DNA of 64,000 bases from an uncultured Verrucomicrobiota bacterium (GCA_903869675.1 CAIQAB010000017.1:1-64000); one strand, 5' to 3'. Counted from the stretch's first letter, positions 25,841 through 35,827 are shown. Notes: generated by a model not told the origin, from the letters alone. Program-made: numbers and translations.

Positions 25841-28800
25841 TCAAACCGCCGATTCATCTCGCCGCGCCAACTCGATTTCCCGACCGATTCGGGCCGCATG
25901 CCTCAAACCGTGGGCGCTCCCGTATCCAGTCAGGCGAAAGCAGGCCGCGTCGATCAGGAGATAGATCATCGGCACGATAAAAAGCGTGATGACGGTCGAA
26001 ATCCCAAGCCCTCCCACGATAACGAGCCCGAGCGGGTTTCGTGATTCCGCACCCGGTCCGGTGGCGAGCGCGAGCGGCACCGCGCCGAGAATGGTCGCGA
26101 GGGATGTCATCAAAATGGGACGAAACCGCAGGGTCGCCGCTTCGAAGACCGCCTCCGCCGCCGAACGGCCCTCTATCTGGAGTTCGTTGGCAAATTCAAC
26201 GATGAGAATGCCATTTTTTGCCACCAGTCCGATAAGCATGATCAGACCAAAACGGGAAAAAAGATTATCCGTCATCGGCCGGCCCCAGAAGCGGCTGAGA
26301 TAAAGCACCAGCAAGCCGCCCGCGATCGCCACCGCCACGCCAGAGAAAATCGTAACCGGGTGCAGCCACGACTCGAACTGGGCCGCCAGCACCAGAAAAG
26401 CGAATAAGAGGGCCAGCACAAATAGAACCCAGGCGTCGCCGGCACTCTCGACAAACTCGCGCGTCTCGCCCTCCCAAGCGGTGCGGATGGTCTCAGGCAG
26501 CACGCGCTCCGCGACCGCGTCCAGCACGGCCACGCCGTCGCCCTGGGTGCGGCCGGGCGCGAGTTGCCCGCTGATGGTGATCGAGCGCTGACGGTCGAGA
26601 TGGGGAAATCCCTCCGGCACGGTCGATTCGCGCGTGTCCACCAGATTGCTCAACTGCACCGCCCTCCCGCCGGTGCCGCGCACGTAGATGGAAGCGAGGT
26701 CCGAGGGCTGCACACGGTCGCGATCGGCCATTTGCACAATCACGTCATACTCCTCCGCGCCCCGTCGGAAATGCGTTACCCGCCGCCCGCCAAAAAGTGT
26801 CTCCAGCGTGGTGGCCACATCAGCCACCTGCACGCCAAGATCAGCCGCCCGGGCGCGGTCAATCCGCACGTCCAGCTGGGGTTTGTTCGGCTGCGGGGTG
26901 ATACGGATCTGGCCGACGACGGGGTTGTCGCGCAACTCAGCCACGAAACGTTCGGCGGTGGCGCGCAGTTCTTCATAATCGGACCCCTGCAGGACCAGTT
27001 GCACCCCGCCCGAGCCACTGCGGCGCCCGCCAAGCGGGCGCACCGGAGATGCGATGATGAGAGCGCCCGGATTGGCGGCGAGTTTGCCCCGCAGTTCGCG
27101 CAGCACCTCTTGGGTGGAGCGCGAACGTTCCTCCCATGGCTTGAGCGAAACAAAGGCAAAGCCGCGACTAGCCCCGCCGAGTTGCCCGCCGCCACCAGTG
27201 CTCCGGAACCATTTCTGCACCTCAGGCGTGGCCCGCATCACGGCGTCAAGCTCGCCGGCGTAGGCCGTGGCGTAGGCTGGGGTCGAGCCAAGCGGAAAGT
27301 TCATATTCACGGTGAATAAACCGCGATCCTCTTCCGGCGTTAGCTCCCGCTGCAGACGGGTAAAACTCCAAACCCCTAGAAGCACCAGCAGCGCCGTGCC
27401 CGCAAGAACCACCGCCCGCGCGCGCATGGCCAACGCAAGCAGACCGGCGAAGACCGCATTAAAACGGGCGAAGGCCGGCTCCGTCCAGCGGTGCAACCAG
27501 CTGTGACTCGGGGCGCCATTGGCATCGCTTCGCAAACGTAACAGACGAGAACAAAGCATGGGTGTAAGGGTGAGCGCGACTAACGCCGAAACCAGCACCG
27601 CCACGGCGAGCGTGAGCCCGAATTCATAAAAAAGTCGGCCCGTGTTACCCTTTTGAAAGGCCACCGGAACGAATACGGCGACCAGCACGAGCGTGGTCGC
27701 AATCACCGCGAATGCCATCTGGCGCGCGCCCAAAACCGCCGCGCGCACCGGATCCTCACCCGCCTCGATACGACGATAGATATTCTCCAGCATCACAATC
27801 GCGTCGTCCACCACCAAGCCCACCGCCAGCACCAGGGCGAGTAAGGTGAGTAGATTAAGACTAAAACCGAGCCAGGACATAGCCGCGAACGCGCCGATCA
27901 ACGACACCGGGATAGCAACCAGCGGCACCGCCGTGGCCCGCCAGTCGCGCAGGAAAATAAAGATAGTCAGCACAACCAGCACGCAGGCCTCGGCCAGAGT
28001 CCGGTAGACCTCCTGAACCGAACGCTCGACAAAGAGACTGGTGTCGTAGGAGACGTCCACATTCACATCTGCGGGCAGGTTGCGTTTGATCTCAGGTATC
28101 ATCGCCTTTACACCGCCAGCCACCGCCAGCAGGTTAGCCTGCGACTGGCGGAGCACCCGCACCGCGACATTGTTGCGGCCGTTGAATCGGATGTCGCTGC
28201 GATACTCGTTGGCACCGAGTTCCACGTGACCGATGTCGCGAAATTTCACTTGGTATCCAGCGCGCACCGCAACCACGAGGTTTTCGAAGTCGGACACCTC
28301 TTTCATCCGTCCGTCTAGCCGCACTGGAAACTCCCGCCCGACAGACTCGATGCGACCGCTGGGCACGTCCACGTTCTGGGCGCGCAACGCAGCCTCGACA
28401 TCCCCTGCCGTCAGCCCTTGGGCGGCCAGCCGCTCGGCATCGATCCAGAGTCGCATGGCGTAGCGCCTCCCGCGCAGTTCCACTTGGGATACGCCAGGTA
28501 TAGTCTGCAGGCGTTGCACCGCGATACGGTCCGCCATTTCCGATAACTCCAGCCGGCTAAAACGCGGGGAGTTGAAGGATAGCACGATCACCGGGTCGTC
28601 ATCCGCGTCGGCCTTGGCGACCTCGGGCGGATCCACCTCATCCGGCAGGCGCTCAAGGGCCCGGCCCACCCGGTCGCGCACATCGTTGGCCGCCGCGTCA
28701 ACATCGCGGCCCAAGTTAAATTCAAGGGTGATCGTGGAGCGCTCCTCGGTCGAGTCCGAGCGCATGAGCCGCACTCCGTCGATCGCGCTTAATTGCTCTT

Positions 28801-29002
28801 CCAGCGGATCGGTAATCTGGGTCTCGACCACCTCGGCGGCAGCCCCCGGATAACGGGTAGTGACCGAGACAACTGGAGCATCGATATCCGGATACTCGCG
28901 GACTGGCAGACCGCGAAAGCACAACAGTCCAACGGTGACGATAAGCAGCGAAAGGACGACGCAGGCGACCGGACGCCGGATGGATAAATCCGAGAGAATC
29001 AT
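25841..29002 (-). CDS. RND-family efflux permease (HAE1/AcrB type)
   Basis: The 1053-residue inner-membrane pump has the usual twofold arrangement of twelve helices and two large periplasmic loops. Family landmarks are the start MILSDLSIRRPVACVV, the loop segment LPVREYPDIDAPVVSV, and the proton-relay helix LALVLAVGLVVDDAIVMLENIYRRIE with its Asp pair. In the second half FSRFGLIMLIGLVAKNGILIVEFAN is equally typical. The start overlaps the stop of the fusion protein gene by four bases (ATGA). No TolC-type outer-membrane gene is adjacent. The substrate cannot be told from sequence. Confidence 0.96.
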   Translation of the reverse strand: MILSDLSIRRPVACVVLSLLIVTVGLLCFRGLPVREYPDIDAPVVSVTTRYPGAAAEVVETQITDPLEEQLSAIDGVRLMRSDSTEERSTITLEFNLGRDVDAAANDVRDRVGRALERLPDEVDPPEVAKADADDDPVIVLSFNSPRFSRLELSEMADRIAVQRLQTIPGVSQVELRGRRYAMRLWIDAERLAAQGLTAGDVEAALRAQNVDVPSGRIESVGREFPVRLDGRMKEVSDFENLVVAVRAGYQVKFRDIGHVELGANEYRSDIRFNGRNNVAVRVLRQSQANLLAVAGGVKAMIPEIKRNLPADVNVDVSYDTSLFVERSVQEVYRTLAEACVLVVLTIFIFLRDWRATAVPLVAIPVSLIGAFAAMSWLGFSLNLLTLLALVLAVGLVVDDAIVMLENIYRRIEAGEDPVRAAVLGARQMAFAVIATTLVLVAVFVPVAFQKGNTGRLFYEFGLTLAVAVLVSALVALTLTPMLCSRLLRLRSDANGAPSHSWLHRWTEPAFARFNAVFAGLLALAMRARAVVLAGTALLVLLGVWSFTRLQRELTPEEDRGLFTVNMNFPLGSTPAYATAYAGELDAVMRATPEVQKWFRSTGGGGQLGGASRGFAFVSLKPWEERSRSTQEVLRELRGKLAANPGALIIASPVRPLGGRRSGSGGVQLVLQGSDYEELRATAERFVAELRDNPVVGQIRITPQPNKPQLDVRIDRARAADLGVQVADVATTLETLFGGRRVTHFRRGAEEYDVIVQMADRDRVQPSDLASIYVRGTGGRAVQLSNLVDTRESTVPEGFPHLDRQRSITISGQLAPGRTQGDGVAVLDAVAERVLPETIRTAWEGETREFVESAGDAWVLFVLALLFAFLVLAAQFESWLHPVTIFSGVAVAIAGGLLVLYLSRFWGRPMTDNLFSRFGLIMLIGLVAKNGILIVEFANELQIEGRSAAEAVFEAATLRFRPILMTSLATILGAVPLALATGPGAESRNPLGLVIVGGLGISTVITLFIVPMIYLLIDAACFRLTGYGSAHGLRHAARIGREIELARRDESAV

Positions 29003-30102
29003 GGGCGCTCCTCATCCAAGGGCCGCACCTCAACGTAGGCCGGCACCGGATCGAGAGGGGCGCCGGGGAAAAGCACGATCGCCCCCACCCCGGAGGATAG
29101 CACCCGATCGCCGGCCTCAAGTGTATCGGGGGCGATGGCGCTTAACTCGACCTGCGTGCCGAGTCGAAATCCAGTGTGAACCTTGACATAACGGGCAACC
29201 GGACGGCCGGCAGCCTCGCCGACCGCGATCACCTGCACCCCATCCGCGCCCGCGAGCAAGGCGGTCTCTGGCGCCACCAAGACGTTCTCGCGGGTAGACA
29301 GAAGAATCCGCACCGAGGCAAACATCCCCGGCCGGAGCGCGGGTGGCGGGTCACGGAGCACAGCCTTGGCCTCGGTGGCGCGGACGGAGGGATCAATGCC
29401 GGAACTAACAAAAAAAACATCTCCCTCGACCTCCAGGGGACGGACGTCGGCACCCACGCGGACCCGAGCGATCACGTGGGTTCCGGGCCGGACTTCAGGC
29501 ACACTGCGCTCCGGCACTCGGAAAGATACTTTCAAAACCGAAAGATCTTCGAGCGTGGTTAGCACCGTGACAGGCGTGACGTAATTGCCGGGTGAAAGTA
29601 GCCGGGCACCCAAGGTTCCAGAGATAGGTGCGACTATGCGGGTGCGCGCCAACCGGACTCGCAGAAGTTCCAGCGCAGCCTGAGCAGCGCGGTCCTCGCT
29701 ACGCACCCGATCGACCTCGGCTTGCGCCAGGCTGCGGTCCGCCGCGAGCGCGTCAGAACGCTCGCGGTTCAAGCGGGCCAACTCAGCGCGGGCCTCCGCC
29801 GCGGCCAGTTCCGCCCTTAATTCAGCATCCTCAAGCCGAGCGAGCAGGGCACCTTTTTCCACGGCCTGTCCCTCTTGGAAGGCTATATCCCGCACCAAAC
29901 CGGCGAGTTCGGGATGAATGGAAACACTTTCATTGGCCTCCAAGCTACCGGCGACCTCTAGGGTCTGGCTCAGATTTTTTCGCGCCAGCGTAACCACCTC
30001 CACCCGCTGCGGGGGGCGAACGGAGGCCGGGGCAGCGCCGCCCGGTTTGCACCCCGCCAGCCCCAGCAGCAGAATCGCGAACAAAATGGAGTCGGTCCTC
30101 AT
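28999..30102 (-). CDS. RND periplasmic adaptor (membrane fusion) lipoprotein
   Basis: The 367-residue adaptor links the RND pump to an outer-membrane channel. Starting at the ATG at 30102 gives a lipoprotein signal with the box GLAGC (Cys18); an earlier start at 30123 would hide it. Domains are visible in order: biotinyl-lipoyl half (LEVAGSLEANESVSIHPELAG), a coiled-coil hairpin rich in Ala/Arg/Glu (about 75-130), the second lipoyl half (TRIVAPISGTLGARLL), and the beta-barrel and membrane-proximal parts. It is translationally coupled to the permease and follows gcvH after an 84-base gap. Confidence 0.94.
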   Translation of the reverse strand: MRTDSILFAILLLGLAGCKPGGAAPASVRPPQRVEVVTLARKNLSQTLEVAGSLEANESVSIHPELAGLVRDIAFQEGQAVEKGALLARLEDAELRAELAAAEARAELARLNRERSDALAADRSLAQAEVDRVRSEDRAAQAALELLRVRLARTRIVAPISGTLGARLLSPGNYVTPVTVLTTLEDLSVLKVSFRVPERSVPEVRPGTHVIARVRVGADVRPLEVEGDVFFVSSGIDPSVRATEAKAVLRDPPPALRPGMFASVRILLSTRENVLVAPETALLAGADGVQVIAVGEAAGRPVARYVKVHTGFRLGTQVELSAIAPDTLEAGDRVLSSGVGAIVLFPGAPLDPVPAYVEVRPLDEERP

Positions 30103-30186
30103 GCCCCTACTGGGTGACGGCATTCACGTTGTGGGCAAGCCAGAGCGCGGAAAACCATCCGCTAACCTTTGCCACCGGCCCAACGC

Positions 30187-30567
30187 TCACCCCACATGAC
30201 GGGCGTAGGCGGTCGCATCAAGCAGTTCTAGGGGCGCGCTGCCGTCGAGCTTTAGCTTGAGCATCCAGGCCTCACCATAGGGATCGCGGTTCAACATCTC
30301 AGGTGATGCTTCGAGGGCTGGGTTGACCGCCAGCACGACGCCGGCAGCGGGCAGATAGAGATCAGATGCGGCCTTCACCGACTCAACCACCCCAAAGGTA
30401 GCGCCGGTGGCGAGTATTGCGCCGACCTTGGGCAATTGCATAAAAGTGATGTCACCCAAACTGGACTGGGCGTAGTCAGTGATACCCACCAACGCGGTGC
30501 CGTCTGCAGCGAGGCGAATCCATTCATGGGATTTAGCGTAATGGAGGTCGGCAGGAATGTTACTCAT
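30187..30567 (-). CDS. gcvH: Glycine cleavage system H protein
   Basis: The 126-residue lipoyl carrier shuttles the aminomethyl group between GcvP, GcvT and dihydrolipoamide dehydrogenase. Starting at the ATG at 30567 gives the family length. The lipoylated residue is Lys65 in VESVKAASDLY, and the N-terminus LHYAKSHEWIR is diagnostic. It follows gcvT by 26 bases. gcvP is not in the window. The upstream leader lacks a Shine-Dalgarno sequence (CTTTTTCCC before the ATG). Confidence 0.97.
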   Translation of the reverse strand: MSNIPADLHYAKSHEWIRLAADGTALVGITDYAQSSLGDITFMQLPKVGAILATGATFGVVESVKAASDLYLPAAGVVLAVNPALEASPEMLNRDPYGEAWMLKLKLDGSAPLELLDATAYARHVG

Positions 30568-30593
30568 GGGAAAAAGGAAAAAACCGATCAAAA

Positions 30594-31694
30594 TTAACCG
30601 CGCCGCAGAGGCACGAAAGGAGGACGAACCGATAGTAACCCGATTTCCACCCCGCGTATATCAACACTCAGCGGTCCTCCTGCGGCGGCCCTGTCAATCA
30701 GGGCTGAACCGATGGCTTCGTTCAAAAGCGGGGAAAGAGTGCCCGAAAGCACCCGGCCCACGATTGCACCATCCGCTCCCCTGACCGGGGCATCGGCGCG
30801 GACGATACGACGGTCTCCGGTGCGAAAAAAAACCACGCGCCGCGCCGCGCCCTCGGCCATTTCTCGGGTCAGCGCGGCGTGGGCGAGACTAGGGCGGGCC
30901 TTGCCCAACTTAACCGTCCAGCCAAGGCCCGCGGCAACCGGCGAGATCGCAGGCGAGAGCTCATGACCGTGCAGAGGAAACCCCGCCTCCAAGCGCAGGC
31001 TGTCGCGCGCGCCAAGCCCGGCCAGTTCCAGTCCATGTGGCGCGCCGGCGGCGAGCAACGCCTCGGCCAGCCCAACGGCATCCGCCGGGGCATGATAAAG
31101 CTCAAACCCATCCTCCCCGGTATAACCGGTGCGGCTGATAAGACAGGATACACCCGCCACGGTGCCTTCGCAGAAAGTATAGTTCGCCAGCATCCCTAGT
31201 TTTGCCCCGGTGAGCGATTGCAAGATGGCCACACTCGCTGGCCCTTGGATCGCCAGCAGGGCATAGTCCGCACTGCGATCGGTCACCGTCACCGCAAACC
31301 CCTCCGCCTGCCGCGCCATCCAGGCCAAATCGGCAGCAATATTACCGGCATTCACACAGAGCAGGTATTCGCCAGGCGCCCGCAGATAAATCAAAAGGTC
31401 ATCCAACGTGCCGCCGTCAGCCGCGCACATTGGGGTATAAAGCACTTTACCTGGAATCAGGCGAGCAACCTCATTGGTGACAAGATTTTCCAAAAAATCC
31501 AGGGCTTGCGGCCCCTTCACTTCAACCTCGCCCATATGACTGACGTCAAAAAGCCCGGCAGCCCGGCGCACCGCCTTGTGCTCCTCTAAAATTGAGCGGT
31601 ATTGGACCGGCATTTCCCATCCCGCAAAGTCCACCAACCGACCGCCGCGGGCGGCGTGGAAATCGCGAAGCGGGGTGCGTTGAAGGTCACTCAT
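30594..31694 (-). CDS. gcvT: Aminomethyltransferase (glycine cleavage system T protein)
   Basis: The 366-residue folate-dependent enzyme releases ammonia and methylene-tetrahydrofolate from the aminomethyl-lipoyl H protein. Motifs: FAGWEMPVQYRSILEEHKAVR, the catalytic region FDVSHMGEVEVKG, SRTGYTGEDGFELY and LEAGFPLHGHEL. I start it at the ATG at 31694, where homologues begin (MSDLQRTPL); an open frame continues 24 codons upstream through the terminator of the neighbouring gene. No glycine riboswitch is recognisable in the short leader. Confidence 0.96.
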   Translation of the reverse strand: MSDLQRTPLRDFHAARGGRLVDFAGWEMPVQYRSILEEHKAVRRAAGLFDVSHMGEVEVKGPQALDFLENLVTNEVARLIPGKVLYTPMCAADGGTLDDLLIYLRAPGEYLLCVNAGNIAADLAWMARQAEGFAVTVTDRSADYALLAIQGPASVAILQSLTGAKLGMLANYTFCEGTVAGVSCLISRTGYTGEDGFELYHAPADAVGLAEALLAAGAPHGLELAGLGARDSLRLEAGFPLHGHELSPAISPVAAGLGWTVKLGKARPSLAHAALTREMAEGAARRVVFFRTGDRRIVRADAPVRGADGAIVGRVLSGTLSPLLNEAIGSALIDRAAAGGPLSVDIRGVEIGLLSVRPPFVPLRRG

Positions 31695-31734
31695 TAAAAG
31701 AGGATATAGAAGGCGACCGGACGGGCTGGACGGG

Positions 31735-31763
31735 CAATAAAAAAGGCACCCGCAAAGGTGCCT
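31735..31763 (-). terminator. Intrinsic terminator after the PEGA-domain gene
   Basis: A perfect seven-pair stem (AGGCACC / GGTGCCT, loop of six) occupies 31744-31763. On the minus strand it is followed by a run of six Ts. It lies 44 bases after the stop of the PEGA-domain gene and just upstream of gcvT, so gcvT is likely to have its own promoter in the 50 bases that follow. Confidence 0.85.
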
Positions 31764-31806
31764 CATAAAATAATCTAGCCTCGGGTAACTTAATCCGGGC
31801 TATGAC

Positions 31807-32316
31807 TCACTTCAATGTCTGGAAGCCAGAGAGAATCTTATCCACCAGATATTTGTGCTCTGCCTGATTGAGCTCGCCGCTGATAAGTAGGGCGTCGGCA
31901 CGGTTGATCTGAGCGGTCAGCTCGGTATAACGATCACCCGCACCGGTCTCTGCAAGGGAAGGCTGCAAATCAACCGACATTTCCTGTGGCAGCAACTCCT
32001 TGGCCGCACCGAGATCGTAATCGATACCCCAGCGCAGATACCTTGCATCATAAGAAGAGGAGGAAGGCAGGAAAAGGGAGGATTCACTCTTGAACCCATT
32101 CTTCTCGAAATCGACTCGGAAAACCTCATCGCGCTTCAGTTTAACCTTCAGGGGCGTCAGGCCGATCTCGGTGCCGTTGATCTTCGTCACTGCGCCTTCC
32201 GGAGTGGAGCGCACCACCACAGCCTGCTTGCGCCCCTGCGTAACTACTGCGCAACCGGTATGGGAAAGAGCAGCAAATCCGACCAAAGCAGAAATGAACA
32301 ACACAGAGGGTTTCAT
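31807..32316 (-). CDS. PEGA-domain exported protein
   Basis: The 169-residue protein starts at the ATG at 32316, with signal peptide MKPSVLFISALVGFAALSHTG and Cys22 right after it. The lipobox is weak at position -3, so lipidation is possible but not certain. Residues about 33-75 form a PEGA domain (VVVRSTPEGAVTKINGTEIGLTPLKVKL), a beta-sandwich used on bacterial surfaces. The C-terminus is helical and rich in charged residues. Function unknown. The gene is divergent from lgt. Confidence 0.8.
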   Translation of the reverse strand: MKPSVLFISALVGFAALSHTGCAVVTQGRKQAVVVRSTPEGAVTKINGTEIGLTPLKVKLKRDEVFRVDFEKNGFKSESSLFLPSSSSYDARYLRWGIDYDLGAAKELLPQEMSVDLQPSLAETGAGDRYTELTAQINRADALLISGELNQAEHKYLVDKILSGFQTLK

Positions 32317-32435
32317 AGGGCAATGGACGACTCTTTTTACCCTTGGCCAGAGGGTCAAGGGCAATGAAGGCACCCGTTTAGACGTTTTTGCTATTGGTTC
32401 TACTCGCTGGAAATTCCCAGATACAGACTCCGCCC

Positions 32436-33287
32436 ATGCTCCCCCTACTGACCTATTGGGTCCACGATTTAAGCCCCTTTTTGATCCGCTTCACCGAAAC
32501 GATGGGAATTCGTTACTACGGCCTCGCCTACCTGGCCGGTTTTGCCGTCGCTTGGGTGCTTCTGCGCAGCTATGCGAAACGAGGATTTGCCCGACTGACC
32601 GCCGAGCAAACGGGCGACCTGATGACCGCCATGGTCATCGGAGTGCTGGCTGGCGGCAGACTAGGCTATTTTTTCCTGTATCAACCGGAGGCGCTGCTCA
32701 CCTCGCCCTTGAGCGTCTTTTCCGTATGGGACGGCGGCATGGCGAGCCACGGAGGCTTCATTGGCGTCGCCCTTGCCCTGGCCTGGTCATCTTCGGAATT
32801 TCGCCTTCCTTGGCGCCACCTCGCCGACCTGATCGCCAGCACCGCTTCCGTGGGCATCTTTTTCGGCCGCCTGGCCAACTTCATCAACGGGGAACTCTGG
32901 GGCAAAGTCAGCACGGTCCCATGGGCGGTGATTTTTCCCGCCAGCGCCCCCGAGGGCACGCCAGTCACCCTGATCACGCCTCGGCACCCCTCACAACTCT
33001 ACGCCGCCGCACTCGAAGGATTGCTGCTGCTGACCTTCGCCCAGTCGCTTCTTTGGAAAACCAACTGGATTAGACGCGCGCCCGGTCGTCTCACTGGAGT
33101 CTACCTGCTAGCCTATGCCGTGGTCCGCGCGATCGGGGAAATCTACCGCGAACCGGACGCCGGCCTGATTCTCGGTCTCAGTCGGGGCACCTTCTACTCG
33201 ATTTTTATGATCTTCGGAGGCTTGGCACTGTGCCTAATCCCGGGGCGTCCACTCCCCGCTCCTACCGGCGAGGAACCACAAAACTAA
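32436..33287 (+). CDS. lgt: Phosphatidylglycerol-prolipoprotein diacylglyceryl transferase
   Basis: The 283-residue inner-membrane enzyme attaches diacylglycerol to the lipobox cysteine of prolipoproteins, the first step of lipoprotein maturation. Seven or so membrane helices are visible, with IRYYGLAYLAGF near the start, the conserved GGMASHGGFIG containing the essential His, and the Lgt signature GRLANFINGELWG. The ATG at 32436 gives the family length; an earlier in-frame TTG at 32388 is less likely. The 3' end overlaps the convergent pxpA by 26 bases. Confidence 0.96.
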   Translation: MLPLLTYWVHDLSPFLIRFTETMGIRYYGLAYLAGFAVAWVLLRSYAKRGFARLTAEQTGDLMTAMVIGVLAGGRLGYFFLYQPEALLTSPLSVFSVWDGGMASHGGFIGVALALAWSSSEFRLPWRHLADLIASTASVGIFFGRLANFINGELWGKVSTVPWAVIFPASAPEGTPVTLITPRHPSQLYAAALEGLLLLTFAQSLLWKTNWIRRAPGRLTGVYLLAYAVVRAIGEIYREPDAGLILGLSRGTFYSIFMIFGGLALCLIPGRPLPAPTGEEPQN

Positions 33288-33987
33288 ACCCATCCGCCGC
33301 GAGCGCCGCCCGGACCGCACCCAGCAAACGCGCTGCCCCCAGACCGTCGCCATGGACACAGAGGGTCCGCACCGAGCCCGACCGTGCCAGCCGCAGGGCT
33401 TGCGCCACCGCCGTATGCTCGTCGTCGATCAAAGCCCCCGGCTCGCCCCGAGGAATCAAAGTCCCATCCGCTCGGTAGCCCCGGTCGATGAAGCCCTCCG
33501 CCGCGAAGGACAATCCGGCTACCCGGGCTGCCTTGCGCAAAGCGCCTTCCGGAGGCCCGAAAAGCGCCAACGCCTCATCGCCAAACGCCCGCGCCACCTC
33601 GACACACACCTGGGCGGCCGAAGCATCGTTATTTAGAAAATGATACAAGGCGCCGTGAGGTTTCAAGTGCGCCAACCTCACACCTTCGACCGCCGCCGCC
33701 CCGGCCAGCGCGGCTAGCTGACCCTCCAGGAGATCCCTTAACCCGTCCAACGACAAGAAAACCGGACACCGCCCGAAATTCACCCGGTCAGCGTAGCCAG
33801 GATGCGCACCCACCGCGACCCCACACGCCCGCGCCCGCCGGCAAGCCGCGCGCATCGCGGCTTCGTCCCCTGCATGGCCCCCACAGGCGACATTCGCCGA
33901 GGTGATGCCCGCGACAAACAACTCTGCTTCACCCGGCACGCCTTCACCGAGATCAGCATTTAAATCGATCAGCCCCGGGCTACTCAT
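33262..33987 (-). CDS. pxpA: 5-oxoprolinase subunit PxpA (LamB/YcsF family)
   Basis: The 241-residue protein shows the family opening IDLNADLGEG, then ITSANVACGGHAGD with metal-type ligands, and VGAHPGYADRVNFGR. With PxpB and PxpC it cleaves 5-oxoproline to glutamate using ATP, clearing a metabolic damage product. Its start overlaps the end of the PxpB-PxpC fusion gene by ATGA. The 3' end overlaps lgt from the other strand. Confidence 0.95.
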   Translation of the reverse strand: MSSPGLIDLNADLGEGVPGEAELFVAGITSANVACGGHAGDEAAMRAACRRARACGVAVGAHPGYADRVNFGRCPVFLSLDGLRDLLEGQLAALAGAAAVEGVRLAHLKPHGALYHFLNNDASAAQVCVEVARAFGDEALALFGPPEGALRKAARVAGLSFAAEGFIDRGYRADGTLIPRGEPGALIDDEHTAVAQALRLARSGSVRTLCVHGDGLGAARLLGAVRAALAADGFSFVVPRR

Positions 33988-35690
33988 CGCAAGAGACCCA
34001 GCCCAACCCGGACACGCTCAATATCCGCCGCCACTTTCAATCGCGCCTGCTGCGCGGCGGAAACATCGGCTATCCGAAAGACGATGTGCGCTCCCGGCCT
34101 CGCCTGCGCGAGCAATGGCAGATCGATTGAAGCCACCTGCCCAAGCTGGGCGTAGCCGCCAATGGTCTGCCCCTCGGCCATCAGCACGATGGGCTGCCCG
34201 TCGGGCGGCAGTTGCACCGTCCCGGGCACCACCGGACGGGATACATCCCCGCCCTCCCCGGAGGGTAACGTGAAGGCCTCGCCCTGCAAACGGAGCCCCA
34301 TCCGGTCGGATTTGGCACTGAGCTGAAACCTCCGCGCCTCGACCGCCCGCACCGCCCCCGCCGGACTGTGACGACGGAAAAGTCGCGCCCAATCCAGCCC
34401 CGGAATGAGCCTCACCTCCACCACCGCCCGACGCGCAGGCGGCGGCACCGGTGCAGCCAGCCGCCAACCGCCGCCAACCGGCACCTCGCCGGCCCGCTCC
34501 GAGCCGAGAGAGAGGCGATCCCCCGACTCCAAAGCGCGGCCACCCAGCCCACCAAATCCCGCACCGACTACCGTGCCCGCCCCTCCCAACACCCGCGGCA
34601 CGCCCACCCCGCCTCCCGCGAAAGCCAAATAGAGCCGCACCCCGCGGGCCAACGCCGAACAATCCAAGATCGCCCCGGCCTCCAACCGGATCGGCCGGCC
34701 CGCCGCGAGGCCCTCGACCTCAGCCCCGACCAGAGCCACCGTCGCAGCCTGCGGGAACCGCAGCACCGGCCCCACGTAGGTGCACTCCAGCACCGGCGCT
34801 CCAGGGGCATTGCCCACCGCTAAGTTAGCAACCGCCGCCGACCACGGATCGAGCGCGCCCCCCGCCGCGATGCCCGCCGCCGCCAGGCCCCGCCGCCCCA
34901 GATCCTGGACCGTGGTAAGCGCGCCGGGCTTCACCACCTCGCAATAACGCCCCGGCCCCGGCTCCCTCGAGCCACCGCTACGCGCCTTGGCCAAGGCCGC
35001 GGGCAACGCGGGTATTTTATCAACCGCCTTAAACTTTACCTCGTCGCCCGCCACCAACCGTGCCGGCGATTCTAGGCTGGGATTAAACAACTCCAGACCG
35101 GTTCGCCCGATCAATTGCCAACCGCCCGGCGTCTCCCGCGGATAAATACCAGTCTGCGCGCCGCCAATGCCCACACTGCCCGGCGGCACCCTCAAACGGG
35201 GCGTGACTCGGCGTGGCGTCGCCAGCGTCACCGGCAAACCGAACAAGTAAGGAAAGCCCGGAGTGAACCCGACTGCCGCCACCTGATAGTCAGCCCCGGC
35301 ATGGAGCTTGACCACCTCATCGGAGGATAACTTGGCCGCCTTTGCCACGTGCTCAAGATCCGGACCGTGCTCACCGCCATAGCATACCGGCACGATATGC
35401 GTGCGCGCCGCCCGAACCTTGCGCGCCGCCGTCGGTCCGTCACCCGCCAAATGCCGCTCAAGCCATTCCGCCACCACCCGCCAAGGCAACTCTCCGCGCG
35501 GCGTCGGCACCCGCTCGGGTTCGTAACTCACCCCGATCGACGAATAGGCCGGCACGATCTCAACCACCCCTTCCATACGGTCCGCCGCGAGATCAGCGGC
35601 AAGCCCCCGCACCCGTGCGAGCATGGCCGCATCCAGCGTCCCCGCCAGAGTGATCAAGTAGGCCGTGTCCCCCATTGCATGCAGACTCAT
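33984..35690 (-). CDS. 5-oxoprolinase PxpB-PxpC fusion protein (KipI-KipA type)
   Basis: The 568-residue protein joins both remaining 5-oxoprolinase subunits. The first about 215 residues are the PxpB/KipI domain (VPVCYGGEHGPDLE, VGFTPGFPYLFGLP, GSVGIGGAQTGIYPRETPGGW). After a short linker, about 245-560 are the PxpC/KipA domain (VVKPGALTTVQDLGRRG, then ALDPWSAAVANLAVGN, and GGYAQLGQVASIDLP). In E. coli these are separate genes. The start at 35690 is chosen because homologues begin at MSLHAMGDTAYL. It is coupled to pxpA by a four-base overlap. Confidence 0.94.
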   Translation of the reverse strand: MSLHAMGDTAYLITLAGTLDAAMLARVRGLAADLAADRMEGVVEIVPAYSSIGVSYEPERVPTPRGELPWRVVAEWLERHLAGDGPTAARKVRAARTHIVPVCYGGEHGPDLEHVAKAAKLSSDEVVKLHAGADYQVAAVGFTPGFPYLFGLPVTLATPRRVTPRLRVPPGSVGIGGAQTGIYPRETPGGWQLIGRTGLELFNPSLESPARLVAGDEVKFKAVDKIPALPAALAKARSGGSREPGPGRYCEVVKPGALTTVQDLGRRGLAAAGIAAGGALDPWSAAVANLAVGNAPGAPVLECTYVGPVLRFPQAATVALVGAEVEGLAAGRPIRLEAGAILDCSALARGVRLYLAFAGGGVGVPRVLGGAGTVVGAGFGGLGGRALESGDRLSLGSERAGEVPVGGGWRLAAPVPPPARRAVVEVRLIPGLDWARLFRRHSPAGAVRAVEARRFQLSAKSDRMGLRLQGEAFTLPSGEGGDVSRPVVPGTVQLPPDGQPIVLMAEGQTIGGYAQLGQVASIDLPLLAQARPGAHIVFRIADVSAAQQARLKVAADIERVRVGLGLLR

Positions 35691-35827
35691 GCACCGAAGC
35701 TGGCGCCCCCCCTGCCCAGGCACAAGCCGCCACGCGGAGGTCTTATCGCCGGTTCAGACCCACTGATAAATGGCTGGAATGGATTGCCCTTCCCCGCCAA
35801 GTGGCGAAAGGTTTGCCCTCCCACCGT

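Noticed and set aside
31695-31745. Glycine riboswitch before gcvT
   Set aside because: Only about 50 bases lie between the neighbouring terminator and gcvT, and no glycine aptamer core could be seen.
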